NCBI GenBank assembly: GCA_964505555.1
Contig: CAZDIO010000160.1
Coordinates: 1 to 6,414 of the forward strand
Origin: CAZDIO01 sp964505555
GTDB taxonomy: Bacteria; Bdellovibrionota_C; UBA2361; SZUA-149; CAZDIO01
DNA: 6,414 nucleotides
Direction of reading: 5' to 3'
The position numbers were made by a program, and so were the translations under genes. Positions 6,368-6,414 of this stretch are shown one piece after another; within the stretch, counting starts at the first letter, position 1; every line of letters starts with the position of its first letter. The notes beneath the pieces are model-generated. The model did not search any database and had not been told where the DNA came from. It saw only the letters and a list, made by a program, of their open reading frames with translations.

Positions 6368-6414
6368 GGGGGGGGGGGGGGGCGCGCCCACCCACCACAC
6401 CCGGGGGCGGGCGA
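6368..6414. other. Poly-G and AT-poor tail, probable assembly artefact
   Basis: There are 15 consecutive G (6368-6382) followed by C/G-rich sequence. The 47 bases contain five A and no T, entirely unlike the rest of the window. The break occurs in the middle of a repeat unit. This looks like a low-quality contig end, not biology. Confidence 0.75.

Noticed and set aside
6381..6388. GGCGCGCC palindrome as a regulatory or recombination site
   Set aside because: It lies in the suspected artefactual tail and may also be a by-product of the high GC there.

Overview
The window holds a compact, one-direction (+ strand) Bat operon (Bacteroides aerotolerance family) followed by a small hotdog-fold acyl-CoA thioesterase. 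The order is batA, a batB-batC fusion, batD, batE, thioesterase. Signal peptides, periplasmic TPR and Ig-like domains and several membrane anchors indicate a diderm (Gram-negative type) bacterium of moderate GC. The phylum cannot be fixed from this window. Bat operons are spread through Bacteroidetes, spirochaetes, proteobacteria and many uncultured phyla, and the dispersed repeat seen here is of a kind common in environmental genomes.

Layout. Positions 1-95 are a repeat block: a perfect 17-bp hairpin cut by the window edge, then two diverged 16-nt units. batA (131-1129) and batB-C (1131-3080) are separated by one base. batD (3080-5011) overlaps the batB-C stop by one base. batE (4995-5822) overlaps the end of batD. 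The thioesterase (5854-6264) follows after 31 bases. Positions 6265-6367 hold a weak hairpin and a second copy of the repeat block in opposite orientation. The last 47 bases (6368-6414) are a 15-G run plus AT-poor sequence that look like an assembly or sequencing artefact.

How the genes fit together. BatA and BatB are membrane-anchored von Willebrand A (VWA) proteins, each with a complete MIDAS metal site facing the periplasm. The BatC part of the fusion supplies periplasmic TPRs and a long acidic/lysine-rich linker. BatD is a large periplasmic Ig-like protein with a C-terminal anchor and a cytosolic tail. BatE is a TPR protein with an SH3b-like C-terminus. By family knowledge they are thought to form an inner-membrane/periplasmic assembly working with a MoxR-type AAA+ ATPase and a DUF58 protein. 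Those two partners are not in this window and would be expected upstream, beyond the repeat.

The system itself is a known one. The most interesting features are the repeat family bracketing the operon, a probable third copy inside the batD N-terminus where it may have changed the start, the batB-C fusion with an inverted repeat at its junction, and a small duplication that gives batE two in-frame starts. I found no wholly new system.
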